The notes under the pieces are model-generated. The model was not told the DNA's origin. It saw only the letters and a program-made list of their open reading frames with translations, and did no database searches. 64,000 nucleotides of DNA, from positions 68,619,464-68,683,463 of the forward strand of contig NC_089224.1 of the NCBI RefSeq assembly GCF_963924675.1. The letters are read 5' to 3'. Positions 34,791-44,654 of the stretch are shown here, piece by piece; position 1 is the stretch's first letter; each line of letters begins with the position of its first letter. The stretch comes from Phocoena phocoena. Taxonomy: Eukaryota > Chordata > Mammalia > Artiodactyla > Phocoenidae. The position numbers were made by a program, and so were the translations under genes.

Positions 34791-36127
34791 AGCTTCAGAT
34801 ATATGACACTCAAAAGCAGTTTGTCCTTCTTTCCTTTCTGTGGAGGAAATAAATGGCTATTTAGCATTATCCATAAAATAGCTCTCCAGCTAAAGACAGC
34901 TAAGGAACTCATGTAGTCTTATTTTGCCTCAAACAAATAATTCTGCCTCTTGAATCTTTCATTCATCAAGACTTTATCTTGGAGCTCTAAAAACGGACTG
35001 CTTTCTCCTGGGACATCCCAGTCCTAAATTCTGCTTTATTCCATAGATTAAATTTACCCTTGGGCCAAATTTCCTTATCTGTGGCCTGTGAAAATTGAAT
35101 TTGGGATTGAAAACCTGTAAGTAGTTGGCAGTGGTGTGGGGGGGGGTGGGGAATAAGAGGGTATGGGGCTCATACTGATTATTATTTCTTTGGGAATTTT
35201 TTTGTGGATCCTGAGAAATGCTCAGGATCTCCCAGATAAAAATGGTTTAGATTTTGTGGTCAGCTCCTTTTCTCAAATTTACTGCGCACTCCTCCACTTC
35301 TTCTCAAACCCCCAAGCTGAACTTCCCTCTTCAACATGTTCCCCTCTGACCCACACTCAGTCACATAGCTTTATCTGTGGAGAAAATATATTCCTTGACA
35401 CAACAGAGGTAGGAACTCCTACTTCAAGAAACAGTACCATGTATCTTGTACTTCTGTCTCTGTCTAAATTCTCCCCTTTCCAATTAAAATGGGAAGTAGA
35501 TTAGAGCCATATTCTAGTATGGATATGATCAGAACAAAATAAGAGGATTGCTTCAGGCATAGAAGCTTACACTGTAAAATTCAATTATTATAAATAATTA
35601 TTGCTTAAGTACAATATTCCTAACCTGCATTCTTAAATATTTTGGGTCTTTAGAAATTTGTTTGTTCATTTGTCATTATTACACAGTATCTGTTAGCTCA
35701 GTGGATTCTGAAATGGTCGGCTAGCCTTCTGATCCAAGATGGCAGACTAAACATTTGTATTTACTAACTGTGCTTCCCCACACCTCCCTGAAATAAAAGT
35801 ATAGATGTACAAAATGAGATAAACCTATGAAGCAAAGGAAAGAGACCTTAGCAGATAGGAGATTTTAAAAAATTTTAGAAAATGAGAGGTCATTTGAATA
35901 GTAGAATATAGAAGTATCAGACATGTGTGGAAAACCAACAGCATGAACAAGGCAATCCGCCCCCCCAAACCAAATTGACCCTTGTAGAAAATAGAATTTG
36001 AGAATACAGATGTGAACTAAAAAATAAATGATTGAAACCAATAGCTTCTGTTTAATATATTCAGAGAGAATTGGGAAATCATTAAATTCGTAAAGTAAGA
36101 GCACAGTGCAGTGAGAAAAGTGTCAGT
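34791..36127. other. Unique sequence, possible old L1 5' trace
   Basis: No gene seen. A 9-G run with a following G4 is at 35138-35151. At 35734-35743 ccaagatggc followed by 'agactaaac' resembles the start of old L1 5' UTRs. The continuation to 36110 is not certain. Confidence 0.35.
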
Positions 36128-36129
36128 GG

Positions 36130-36171
<42 letters not shown>

Positions 36172-36172
36172 G
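36128..36172. repeat. (TG)n microsatellite
   Basis: About 15 TG units with TATG interruptions toward the right end. Confidence 0.95.
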
Positions 36173-36179
36173 TTTGAAT

Positions 36180-36735
36180 ATATATGGGTAAGAACCAGGA
36201 AAATCTTCATAAAGGAAGTGCTGGGCTGAGCTTATTGAAAAAGTAGATGTACTGTTCTTCAGGTGGATAGGGGCAGGGCATTTGGGGCAGAGGAAGCAAC
36301 GTAAAACAGAGTGAAGTCTAGGAAACTACAGGTAACTGCAGAGAGATTATAGGGCTGATATGTGCATAGAAAGAGGTCAGTCTGCTGAGATAAACAGGGG
36401 CTAGCTCATGAAGGGCTTCAGACTTTTGAAGTCATGCTAAATAGTTGGCATTTTATCTTCTCAGTAATGAGAAACAAACACCTTTGTGGAGATGTTTAAT
36501 TGAGGAAGGGATTTATATGATCAAATATGCTTCAGGTTGATTGCCCTGAGTGCTGTTTGTTAGATGGATTGCAAAGGTTAAGGCCTGAAGCAGGAAAAAG
36601 AACCAATCAATGAGAGAGCTTGAACTAAAGTGGTGGCATTGGGACAGGACTTAGTGAGACTAGTGGCAACATTCATCTAGACAGAGAATACAGGATGAGG
36701 AGCAGATTTCAGAGGAACATAATGAGTCCTTTTTT
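36180..36735 (-). mobile_element. Antisense L2 LINE fragment
   Basis: 'ggggcagaggaagcaacgta', 'agctcatgaagggcttcaga', 'ggcattttatcttctcagta' and 'gaagggatttatatgatcaa' give the antisense L2 order. It follows the (TG)n tract directly. Confidence 0.65.
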
Positions 36736-37636
36736 TAGCTCTTTGTGAATGTTCAGAAATGGCAGCTGGTGTTGCATAATTGCAAAATTGGGGCTTAGCT
36801 AGTTATTGGCTTCTAAGAACATAAATGCATTCCTTTTTTCCTCTGGCCTACTCTTTGAAAAATGACACCAAGGGGTGGGGCTCAAAGGGTTTTTTTTTTG
36901 TTTTTTCAAGCTAAGAATTTCTTTTTTTTTTTTTTACATCTTTATTGGAGTATAATTGCTTTACAATGCTGTGTTAGTCTCTGCTGTATAACAAAGTGAA
37001 TCAGCTATATGTATGCATATATCCCCATATCCCCTCCCTCTTGTGCCTCCCTCCCACCTTCCTCATCCCACCCCTTTATGTGGTCACAAATCACCAAGCT
37101 GATCTCTCTGCGCTATGCGGCTGCTTCCCACTAGCTATCTATTTTACATTTGGTAGTGTTTATATATGTCCCTGCCACTCTCTCACTTCATCCCAGCTTA
37201 ACCTTCCCCATCCCCATGTCCTCAAGTACATTCTCTACGTCTGCATCTTTATTCCTGTCCTACCCCTAGGTTCATCAGAACCTTTTTTTGTTTGTTTATA
37301 GATTCCATATATATGTGTTAAAATAGGGTATTTATTTTTCTCTTTCTGACTTACTTCACACTGTATGACAAACTCTAGGTCCGTCCAACTCACTACAAAT
37401 AACTCAATTTTGTTTCTTTTTATGGCTGAGTAATATTTCATTGTATATATGTGCCACACCATCTTTATTCATTCATCTGTCGATAGGCACTGAGGTTGCT
37501 TCGATGTCCTGGCTCCTGTAAATAGTGCTGCAATGAACATTGTGGTACATGTCTCTTTTTGAATTATGGTTTTCTCAGGATATATGCCCAGTAGTGGGAT
37601 TGCTGGGTTGTATGGTAGTTCTATTTTTAGTTTTTT

Positions 37637-37835
37637 TTTGTTGTTGTTGTTGTTGTTTTGCGGTACGCGGGCCTCTCACTGTTGTGACCTCTCCTGTTGC
37701 GGAGCGCAGGCTCAGCGGCCATGGCTCTTGGGCCCAGCTGCTCCACGGCATGTGGGATCCTCCCGCACCGGGGCACGAACCCGTGTCCCCTGCATCGGCA
37801 GGCAGACTCTCAACCACTGCGCCACCAGGGAAGCC
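37637..37835 (-). mobile_element. CHR-2-like cetacean SINE nested in L1
   Basis: The T-rich tail (with a GTT repeat at 37640-37658) precedes 'gcggtacgcgggcctctcac', and the head ends 'gcgccaccagggaagcc'. A 16-bp duplication of L1 sequence, ctatttttagtttttt, occurs at 37621-37636 and 37836-37851. About 15 bp of the body seen in other copies ('ctccggacacgca') is missing. Confidence 0.95.
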
Positions 37836-38004
37836 CTATTTTTAGTTTTTTAAGCAACCTCCATACTGTTCTCCATAGTGGCTGTATCAATTTACATGCC
37901 TACCAACAGTGCAAGAGGGTTCCCTTTTCTCCACACCCTCTCCAGCATTTATTGTTTGTAGATTTTTTAATGATGGCCATTCTGACCAGTGTGAGGTGAT
38001 TGTG

Positions 38005-38336
38005 TTTTTTTTTTTAATTAATTTTAAAATTTTATTTTTGGTCTGTGTTGGGTCTTTGTTGCTGTGCGTGTGCTTTCTCTACTTGCGGGGAGCAGGGGCT
38101 ACTCTTTGTTCCAGAACATGGGCTTCTCCTTGTGGTGGCTTCTCTTGTTGCGGAGCATGGGCTCTAGATGCGCGGGCTTCAGTAGTTGTGGCACACGGGC
38201 TCCAGAGCACAGGCTCAGTTGTTGTGGGGCATGGGCTTTGTTGCTCCACGGCATGTGGGATCTTTCTGGACCAGGGTTCGAACCCGTGTCCCCTGCATTG
38301 GCATTCTTAACCACTGCGCCACCAGGGAACCCCCTC
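38005..38336 (-). mobile_element. CHR-1-like SINE nested in L1
   Basis: The longer CHR-1 type, with 'gtgtgctttctctacttgcg', 'gggcttcagtagttgtggca', 'ctccacggcatgtgggatct' and 'gggttcgaacccgtgtcccc'. This copy has an almost perfect tRNA B box (ggttcgaaccc). Short flanking repeats attgtg lie at 37999-38004 and 38337-38342. The head lacks the 'ggcaggcggat' section (a small deletion at about 38303). Confidence 0.92.
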
Positions 38337-41147
38337 ATTGTGGTTTTGATTTGCATTTCTCTAATGACTAGTGATGTTGAGCATCCTTTCATGTGTTTGT
38401 TGGCAATTTGTATATCTTCTTTGGAGAAATGTCTATTTAGGTCTTCTGCCCATTTCTGGATTGGGTTGTTTGTTTTTTTGATATTGAGCTGTATGAGCTC
38501 CTTGTATATTTTGGAGATTAATCTGTTGTCAGTTGCTTCGTTTGCAAATATTTTCTCCCATTCTGAGGGTTGTGTTTTCATCTTATTTATGATTTCCTTT
38601 GCTGTGCAAAAACATTTACGTTTCATTAGGTCCCATTTGTTTATTTTTGTTTTTATTTCCATTTCTCTAGGAGGTGGGTCAAAAACGATCTTGCTGTGAT
38701 TTATGTCATAGAGTGTTCTGGCTATATTTTCCTCTAAGAGTTTTATAGTGTCTGGCCTTACATTTAGGTCTTTAATCCATTTTGGGTTTATTTTTGTGTA
38801 TAGTGTTAGGAAGTATTCTAATTTCATTCTTTTACATGTAGCTGTCCAGTTTTCCCAGCACCACTTATTGAAGAGGCTGTCTTTTCTCCATTGTATATTC
38901 TTGACTCCTTTGTCAAAGATAAGGTAACCATATGTGCATGTGTTTCTCTCTGGGCTTTCTATCCTGTTCCATTTATCGGTATTTCTGCTTTTGTGCCAGT
39001 ACCATGCTGTCTTGATTACTGTAGCTTTGTAGTATAGTCTGAAGTCAGGGAGCCTTAATCCTCCAGCTCTGTTTTTCTTTCTCAAGATTCCTTTGGCTAT
39101 TCAGGGTCCTTTGTGTTTCCATACAAATTGTGAAATTTTTTGTTCTAGTTCTGTGAAAAATGCCATTGGTAGTTTGATAGGGATTGCATTGAATCTGTAG
39201 ATTGCTTTGGGTAATATAGTCATTTTCACAATGTTGATTCTTCCAATCCAAGAACGTGGTATACCTCTCCAACTGTTTGTATTGTCTTTGATTTCTTTCA
39301 TCAGTGTCTTATAGTTTTCTGCATACAGGTCTTTTGTCTCCTTAGGTAGGTTTATTCCTAGGTATTTTATTCTTTTTGTTGCAATGGTAAAGGGGAGTGT
39401 TTCCTTAATTTCTCTTTCAGATGTTTCATCATTAGTGTATAGGAATGCAAGAGATTTCTGTGCATTAATTTTGTATCCTGTTACTTTAACAAATTCATTG
39501 ATTAGCTCTAGTAGTTTTCTGGTAGCATCTTTAGGATTCTGTATGTATAGTTATCATGTCAACTGCAAACAGTGACAGTTTTACTTCTTCTTTTCTGATT
39601 TGGATTCCTTTTATTTCTTTTTCTTCTCTGATTGTTGTGGCTAAAACTTCCAAAACTATGTTGTATAATAGTGGTGAGAGTGGGCACCCTTGTCTTGTTC
39701 CTGATCTTAGAGGAGATGGTTTCAGTTTTTCACCATTGAGAATGATATTGGCTGTGGGTTTGTCATATATGGCCTTTATTATGTTGAGGTAGGTTCCCTC
39801 TATGCCCACTTTCTGGAGAGTTTTTATCATAAATGGGTGTTGAGTTTTGTCAGAAGCTTTTTCTGTGTCTATGGAGATGATCATATGGTTTTTATCCTTC
39901 AATTTGTTAATATGGTGTATCACCTTGATTGATTTGTGTATATTGAAGAATCCTTGCATTTCTGGGATAAACCCCACTTGATCATGGTGTATGACCCTTT
40001 AAATGTGCTGTTGGATTCTGTTTGCTAGTATTTTGTTCAGAATTTTTGCATCCATGTTCATCAGTGATATTGGCCTGTAGTTTTCTTTTTTTGTGACATC
40101 TTTGTCTGGTTTTGGTATCAGGGTGATGGTGGCCTCGTCGAATGAGTTTGAGAGTGTTCCTCCCTCTGCTATATTTTGGAACAGTTTGAGAAGGATAGGT
40201 GTTAGCTCTTCTCCAAATGTTTGATAGAATTCGCCTGTGAAGCCATCTGGTCCTGGGCTTTTGTTTGTTGGAAGATTTTTAATCACAGTTTCAATTTCAG
40301 TGCTTGTGATTGGTCTGTTCATATTTTCTATTTCTTCCTGGCTCGGTCTTGGAAGGTTGTGCTTTTCCAAGAATTTGTCCATTTTTTTCAGGTTGTCCAC
40401 TTTATTGGCATATAGTTGCTTGTAGTAGTCTCTCATGATCCTTTGTGTTTCTGAAGTGTCAGTTGTTACTTCTCCTTTTTCATTTTTAATTCTGTTGAGT
40501 TGAGTCTTCTCCCTTTTTTTTTTGATGAGTCTGACTAATGGTTTATCAGTTTTGTTTATCTTCTCAAAGAACCAGCTTTTAGTTTATTGATCTTTGCCAT
40601 TGTTTCCTTCATTTCTTTTTCATTTATTTTTGATCTGATCTTTATGATTCCTTTCCTTCTGCTAACTTTGGGGGTTTTGTTGTTGTTGTTCTTGTTTCTC
40701 TAATTGCTTTAGGTGTTAAGGTTAGGTTGTTTATTTGAGATGTTTCTTGTTTCTTGAGGTTGGATTGTATTGCTATAAACTTCCCTCTTAGAACCGCTTT
40801 TGTTGCATGCCATAGGTTGTTGGTCGTCATGTTTTCATTGTCATTTGTTTCTAGGTATTTTTTGATTTCCTGTTTGATTTCTTTCGTGGTTATTTAGTAG
40901 TGTATTAGCCTCCATGTGTTTGTATTTTTTACAGACCTGTGTGTCCCTAGGTCTGAAGTAGGTCTCTTGTAGACAGCATATATACAGGTCTTGTTTTTGT
41001 ATCCATTCAGCCCGTCTGTGTCTTTTGTTTGGAGCATTTAATCCATTTACATTTAAGGTAGTTATTGATATGTATGTTCCTGTCACCATTTTCTTAATTG
41101 TTTTGGGTTTGTTATTGTAGGTCTTTTCCTCTTCTTGTGTTTCCTGC

Positions 41148-41290
41148 CAAGAGAAGTTCCTTTAGCATTTGTTGTAAAGCTGATTTTGTGATGCTGAATT
41201 CTCTTAACTTTTTCTTGTATAGGTTTTAATTTCTCTGTCGAATCTTAATCAGATCCTTGCTGGGTAGAGTAATGTTGGTTGTAGGTTTTT
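41148..41290 (-). pseudogene. L1 ORF1 C-terminal remnant
   Basis: In the minus-strand direction the segment gives the end of the ORF1p C-terminal domain: LLYPARI, stop, LRFDREIKTYT. After a 1-nt type shift it gives LREFSITKSALQQMLKEL. It is cut by the 5' truncation of the element and carries at least one stop and one frameshift. The natural stop appears mutated, so the frame runs into the inter-ORF spacer before ORF2 at 41089. Confidence 0.75.
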
Positions 41291-41319
41291 ACCTCAAAAG
41301 TTTTTTTTTTGAGACCTAA

Positions 41320-42250
41320 ATGTAAGTTTCTTTACATTTGTCTTTACCTGCTCTACCACTTCTCAACATTTTGGTTGGTTGTTTTCATTACAGAGGTAAT
41401 CCATGATCATGGCAAAAGTTCCAACAAAACGAAAAATGTAGGAAGTACAGAATAAAACCCCTGAAGTAACATCCCACAGAAAAGTAACATTGACAGTTTG
41501 GTCTCAGTCTTCTGGATTTTTTTTTAGCATATATTCTTTTATTTGATCATGCATTATATTTTGTGCACTCTTACTATCATACTGCCTTTTGATTCATTTC
41601 TTCCATTTTTAATTTGAAAATTTTCAAATATACAGAAAAGTAAATGAAACAAAATAACATCTATATACCCCACACTTAGATTTAAGAGAAATCAACACAT
41701 TTCCAAACCTTTTTTGTAAATAGAATTTCAGATATAGCCAAACCACCCAATTACTATCACTTCTCCCTTCCTCCCTCCCTCCACCCCCCCTCTTTCTTTC
41801 TCCCTTATTATAATTTACATTAAATGTTTATACTTATGGTATCATACTGTATGTATCCTTTCTCAATTTGCTTTCTTTAAATGCAACATTATATTTTTGA
41901 GATTTAGCATGTAGCTTCATGTAGATTAATTTTACTTTTTAAAATCTAGTCTATGATACAGAATTCCACTTTTCTGATAATATAGTGAGAATAACACCAT
42001 ATTATCATCAGTGCTGTAAAGTATATCCTTGGACATCTCTCCTTGTATAAATATGAAAGACTTTCCTAGAAGTCTGACTATGGGAGGTGCCCATACTCAG
42101 CTTTACTAAAGATTGACAGATGGCTTTCCAAAGGGGCGATACCAGTTTACATTCCCACCAGCCCTTTGTGCACTTTCTTGATTCCTTTCATTCCTTGTTG
42201 TTTTTAGACTTAAAATTTTTGTCAATCACGTTGATTACAAAAAGGTAGTC
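41320..42250 (-). mobile_element. Old antisense L1 (L1M-type), left part
   Basis: 'catgatcatggcaaaagttc', 'acattgacagtttggtctca', 'gatgatcatgcattatattt'-like text and 'ttccaaaggggcgataccag' with 'tttacattcccaccagccct' are antisense segments of the 3' region of old mammalian L1. It is much more diverged than the neighbouring 4.4-kb L1, which inserted at its edge. The same element resumes at 42750. Confidence 0.65.
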
Positions 42251-42749
42251 TGTGGTGGTTAATTTTATGTGTCAACTTGACTGGGCTCTAGGGTGCCCAG
42301 GTATTTGTTTAAATATTACCTGTGTCTGTGAAGGTGTTTCTGGATGAGATTAACATTTGAGTTGGTAAAGTGAGTAAATCGCCTCCCCCAGTGAGGATGG
42401 GTCTCATCCAATTCATTGAAAGCCTGAATAGAACAACAAAGAAGAATAAGGGAGACTTCTCTCTTCCTGCCTTTATTTGAGTGGGGACCAGGATCTTCTC
42501 TTGCCTTCACAGTAGGACCTGGATTAGAATTTATACCATTGACTCTCCTGGTTCTCGGGCCTCTGACGTAGACTGAAACCATACCATCAGTTCTCCTGGG
42601 CCTCCAGGTTGCTGACTGTAGAGCTTGGGACTCTTTGGCCTCTATAATTGCATGAGCCAATTCTTTATAATATATCTCTATCTGTCTGTCTTATCTATCT
42701 ATCTATCATCTCCTATCGGTTCTGTTTCTCTAGAGAACCCAGACTAATA
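42251..42749 (+). mobile_element. Solitary LTR-like element (MaLR/ERVL-like)
   Basis: Runs from 'tgtggtggttaattttatgt' and 'gtcaacttgactgggctcta' through 'tgtttctggatgagattaac', 'ctcatccaattcattgaaag', 'ataattgcatgagccaattc' and a (TATC)n tract to 'tctctagagaacccagacta'. Near TG...CA termini and a 5-bp duplication with one mismatch (tagtc 42246-42250, tagta 42750-42754) support an LTR. It splits an old L1. I recognise the family as a common mammalian repeat but am unsure of its formal name. Confidence 0.75.
42676..42714. repeat. (TATC)n / (TCTG)n tract inside the LTR
   Basis: Irregular tetranucleotide repeats 'tatctgtctgtcttatctat' followed by 'ctatctatcat' near the LTR 3' end. Confidence 0.85.
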
Positions 42750-42895
42750 TAGTATCTCATCATCATTTAAATAGACATTTCCCATAATAACTATTAAGGT
42801 TGAACATTTTCTCCCCACGTATTTATTAGCCATTTGAAATTTCTCTCTGATGAATTTTCTATTCATATACTTCGCCCACTTTATATGTGTCTAGT
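42750..42895 (-). mobile_element. Old antisense L1 (L1M-type), right part
   Basis: 'tagtatctcatcatcattta', 'ttaaggttgaacattttctc', 'ttattagccatttgaaattt' and 'catatacttcgcccacttta' continue the antisense ORF2 end interrupted at 42250. Confidence 0.65.
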
Positions 42896-44192
42896 CACAG
42901 CCCATCCAACTGTTCTCTCCCTCAGATATTTCACTTTAGGGACATCCTTTCCATCTTCACCCCCTACACCCAGAATTTTAAATTTCATATCTGTTTGACT
43001 ATAAATTGAAGAAAATGAAGGCTAATCCAGAATAAAGAATGGTGATGTAGGCAGATGAGCAGTGTATCCTTCTGTAAATAGGAGCTTTAGAATAAGAGAA
43101 GGTAGAGTGAATGTGCAGCCTCAAAATCTACCACTCATGAACGGTTTCAGAGAACATGATGACACTGGCATGCTGTGCTAGCATTTCCTACCCACCACAG
43201 TGATTCAGTCCTACGTGTGGGCCTTGGAAGAGAATATACTCACTTGAAGCCATTAAGGGAGCAGGTAATAGTTTCTCAAAGTGGCAGGTGTTGTTCTCCT
43301 TTGTATGGTTTATAATGATCCTAAATCACCCTCAGAAAAAAAATCTCACTCACTCTATACTCTTTAATTAAGATTTCTGTTTCTGCAACATTTTGGTGGT
43401 ATTTATGTCAAATGTTTACTTTTCAGAATGTCTCCCTTTTTCTGTCTTTTTTTTTCTGTTTTGATCAGGCTGTAACCATGCTCTGTGCTCCACATGGGTG
43501 TTCCTTGGAAACAAAGCATTTTTGAGATGGCAGGATTGGGACTAGTAAAAGAAAACAGGAAGATCTGTGAGCAGAATCTCCTCCAGTACAGATGGTTAAG
43601 GAACATAGATAGGGGAGTGTGCTGAGTGACCTTTGTTTAATGGGGTGTCCAAACCACTGGGTACTCTAGCGTGGGTGGCCATCCTGACTGACCCCATGAG
43701 TCAAGAACTGCTATAATGATACCAGGGATGCAAAACAAAGATGTGAGTATGCTGCAGAGACTGCTCCTTTTACAGAGGCTGTACACTTCTCCAGCTGAAA
43801 ATTTTCCTTTGCCACAGTCCCAGTCAAGCCAGATTGAGTTGATGATCCAATTTCAAAGAATGTTTCCTTTTACAAAACGCATTTCATATCACTCTTTTCT
43901 CCAATAATATGGAATCAGTTTTGAAACTCAACTGGAAAACTTATCCATCCACAGGGAGGTTGTAAAAGGCCACCTGCTAACCACAGGAAGCCCAGACGGA
44001 TATAGGGTGCCAAATTAATTTAAGGTGGATAATGGTTATTTCCTTGTCACTTTCTACACCTGTCCTTGCTCTGCAATAGGGGTTATAAGAAGTATGATGC
44101 ATGCCAAAGGCGAAACTTTATAAGTCAACTCCTCCAAGAAGTATTCTCTGCGCACTCTTTCTGGAGTCCCCAAGTGCTCTCACATCTCCCTG
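42896..44192. other. Unique sequence, no gene seen
   Basis: No exon, RNA gene or large repeat recognised. Frames at 43403-43606 and 43716-43907 have no recognisable domain. Confidence 0.45.
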
Positions 44193-44654
44193 TGTGTTAG
44201 TCAGGGTTTTCCAGAGAAACAGAAACAATAGGGCATGTAAAAATATATATAAGAAGAGAGTTATTATAAGAATCTCCTCACACAATTAAGGAGGCCAAGA
44301 AGTCCTAATCTGCTCTTTGCAAGGTGAAGAATCAGGAAAGCCAGTGGTGTAATTCAGTCAGAGTCTGAAGGCCTGAGAACCAGGGGAGCCAGCGTGTGAG
44401 GGCAGAAGATGGATGTCGCAGCTCAAGCAAAGAGAGCAATTTCACCCTTCTTCCATTGTTTTGTTCTACTGAGGCTGTCAGCAGGTTGGATGATGCCCAC
44501 CTGTATTAGTAAAGGCAGGCCTTTACTCAGTCTACTGATTGAAATGCTAATCTGGTCTGGAAACACCCTGACAGAACACCCAGAAATAATGCCTTACCAG
44601 CTGTCTTGGCATCTCTTAGTCCAGTCAAGTTGACATATAAAATTAACCATCACA
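44193..44654 (-). mobile_element. Second LTR-like element of the same family, inverted
   Basis: 'tgtgttagtcagggttttcc' with 'agagaaacagaaacaatagg', 'ttattataagaatctcctca', 'caccctgacagaacacccag' and 'gtcaagttgacatataaaat' plus 'taaccatcaca' form the reverse complement of the 42251-42749 element. The two are therefore opposite in orientation, 1.44 kb apart. Its termini are comparably complete. Confidence 0.75.

Larger units (their letters stand above)
37300..41089 (-). pseudogene. L1 ORF2 relic (endonuclease-RT), multiply broken
   Basis: Reading from 41089 down, the order is: the endonuclease N-terminus (TTLNVNGLNAPNKRHR), an internal deletion near 40937-40945 that removes most of the endonuclease, a linker in several frames (40830-40642), then RT blocks. 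The RT has PGPDGF (about 40258), the NYRPISLMN block (about 40070) and [10 protein letters not shown] (about 39700). The catalytic FADD motif reads FAVD at 39556-39573. The thumb and C-terminus follow at 39301-38337 and 37998-37300, with both SINEs interrupting. A TAG at 37902-37900 lies inside the C-terminal Cys motif. Intact ORF2p is about 1270 residues and nicks and primes target DNA. This relic can do neither. Confidence 0.92.
36901..41292 (-). mobile_element. 4.4-kb antisense L1 with both ends visible
   Basis: On the minus strand it contains the end of ORF1, a damaged ORF2 and the full 3' UTR. The 5' end is truncated at about 41290, where similarity stops abruptly after 'gtaggttttt'. The 3' end is a T-rich tail at 36901-36935. 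A near-perfect duplication of about 19 bp (ctcaaa-gg/a-g plus ten T and a G) sits at 36881-36900 and 41293-41311. Two SINEs are nested inside (37637-37835, 38005-38336), so this L1 is older than both. Retrotransposition is impossible given the damage in ORF2. Confidence 0.93.

Noticed and set aside
41370..41570. Segment considered part of the 4.4-kb L1
   Set aside because: The L1 boundary and target duplication at 41293-41311 separate them. This segment is more diverged and belongs to an older L1.
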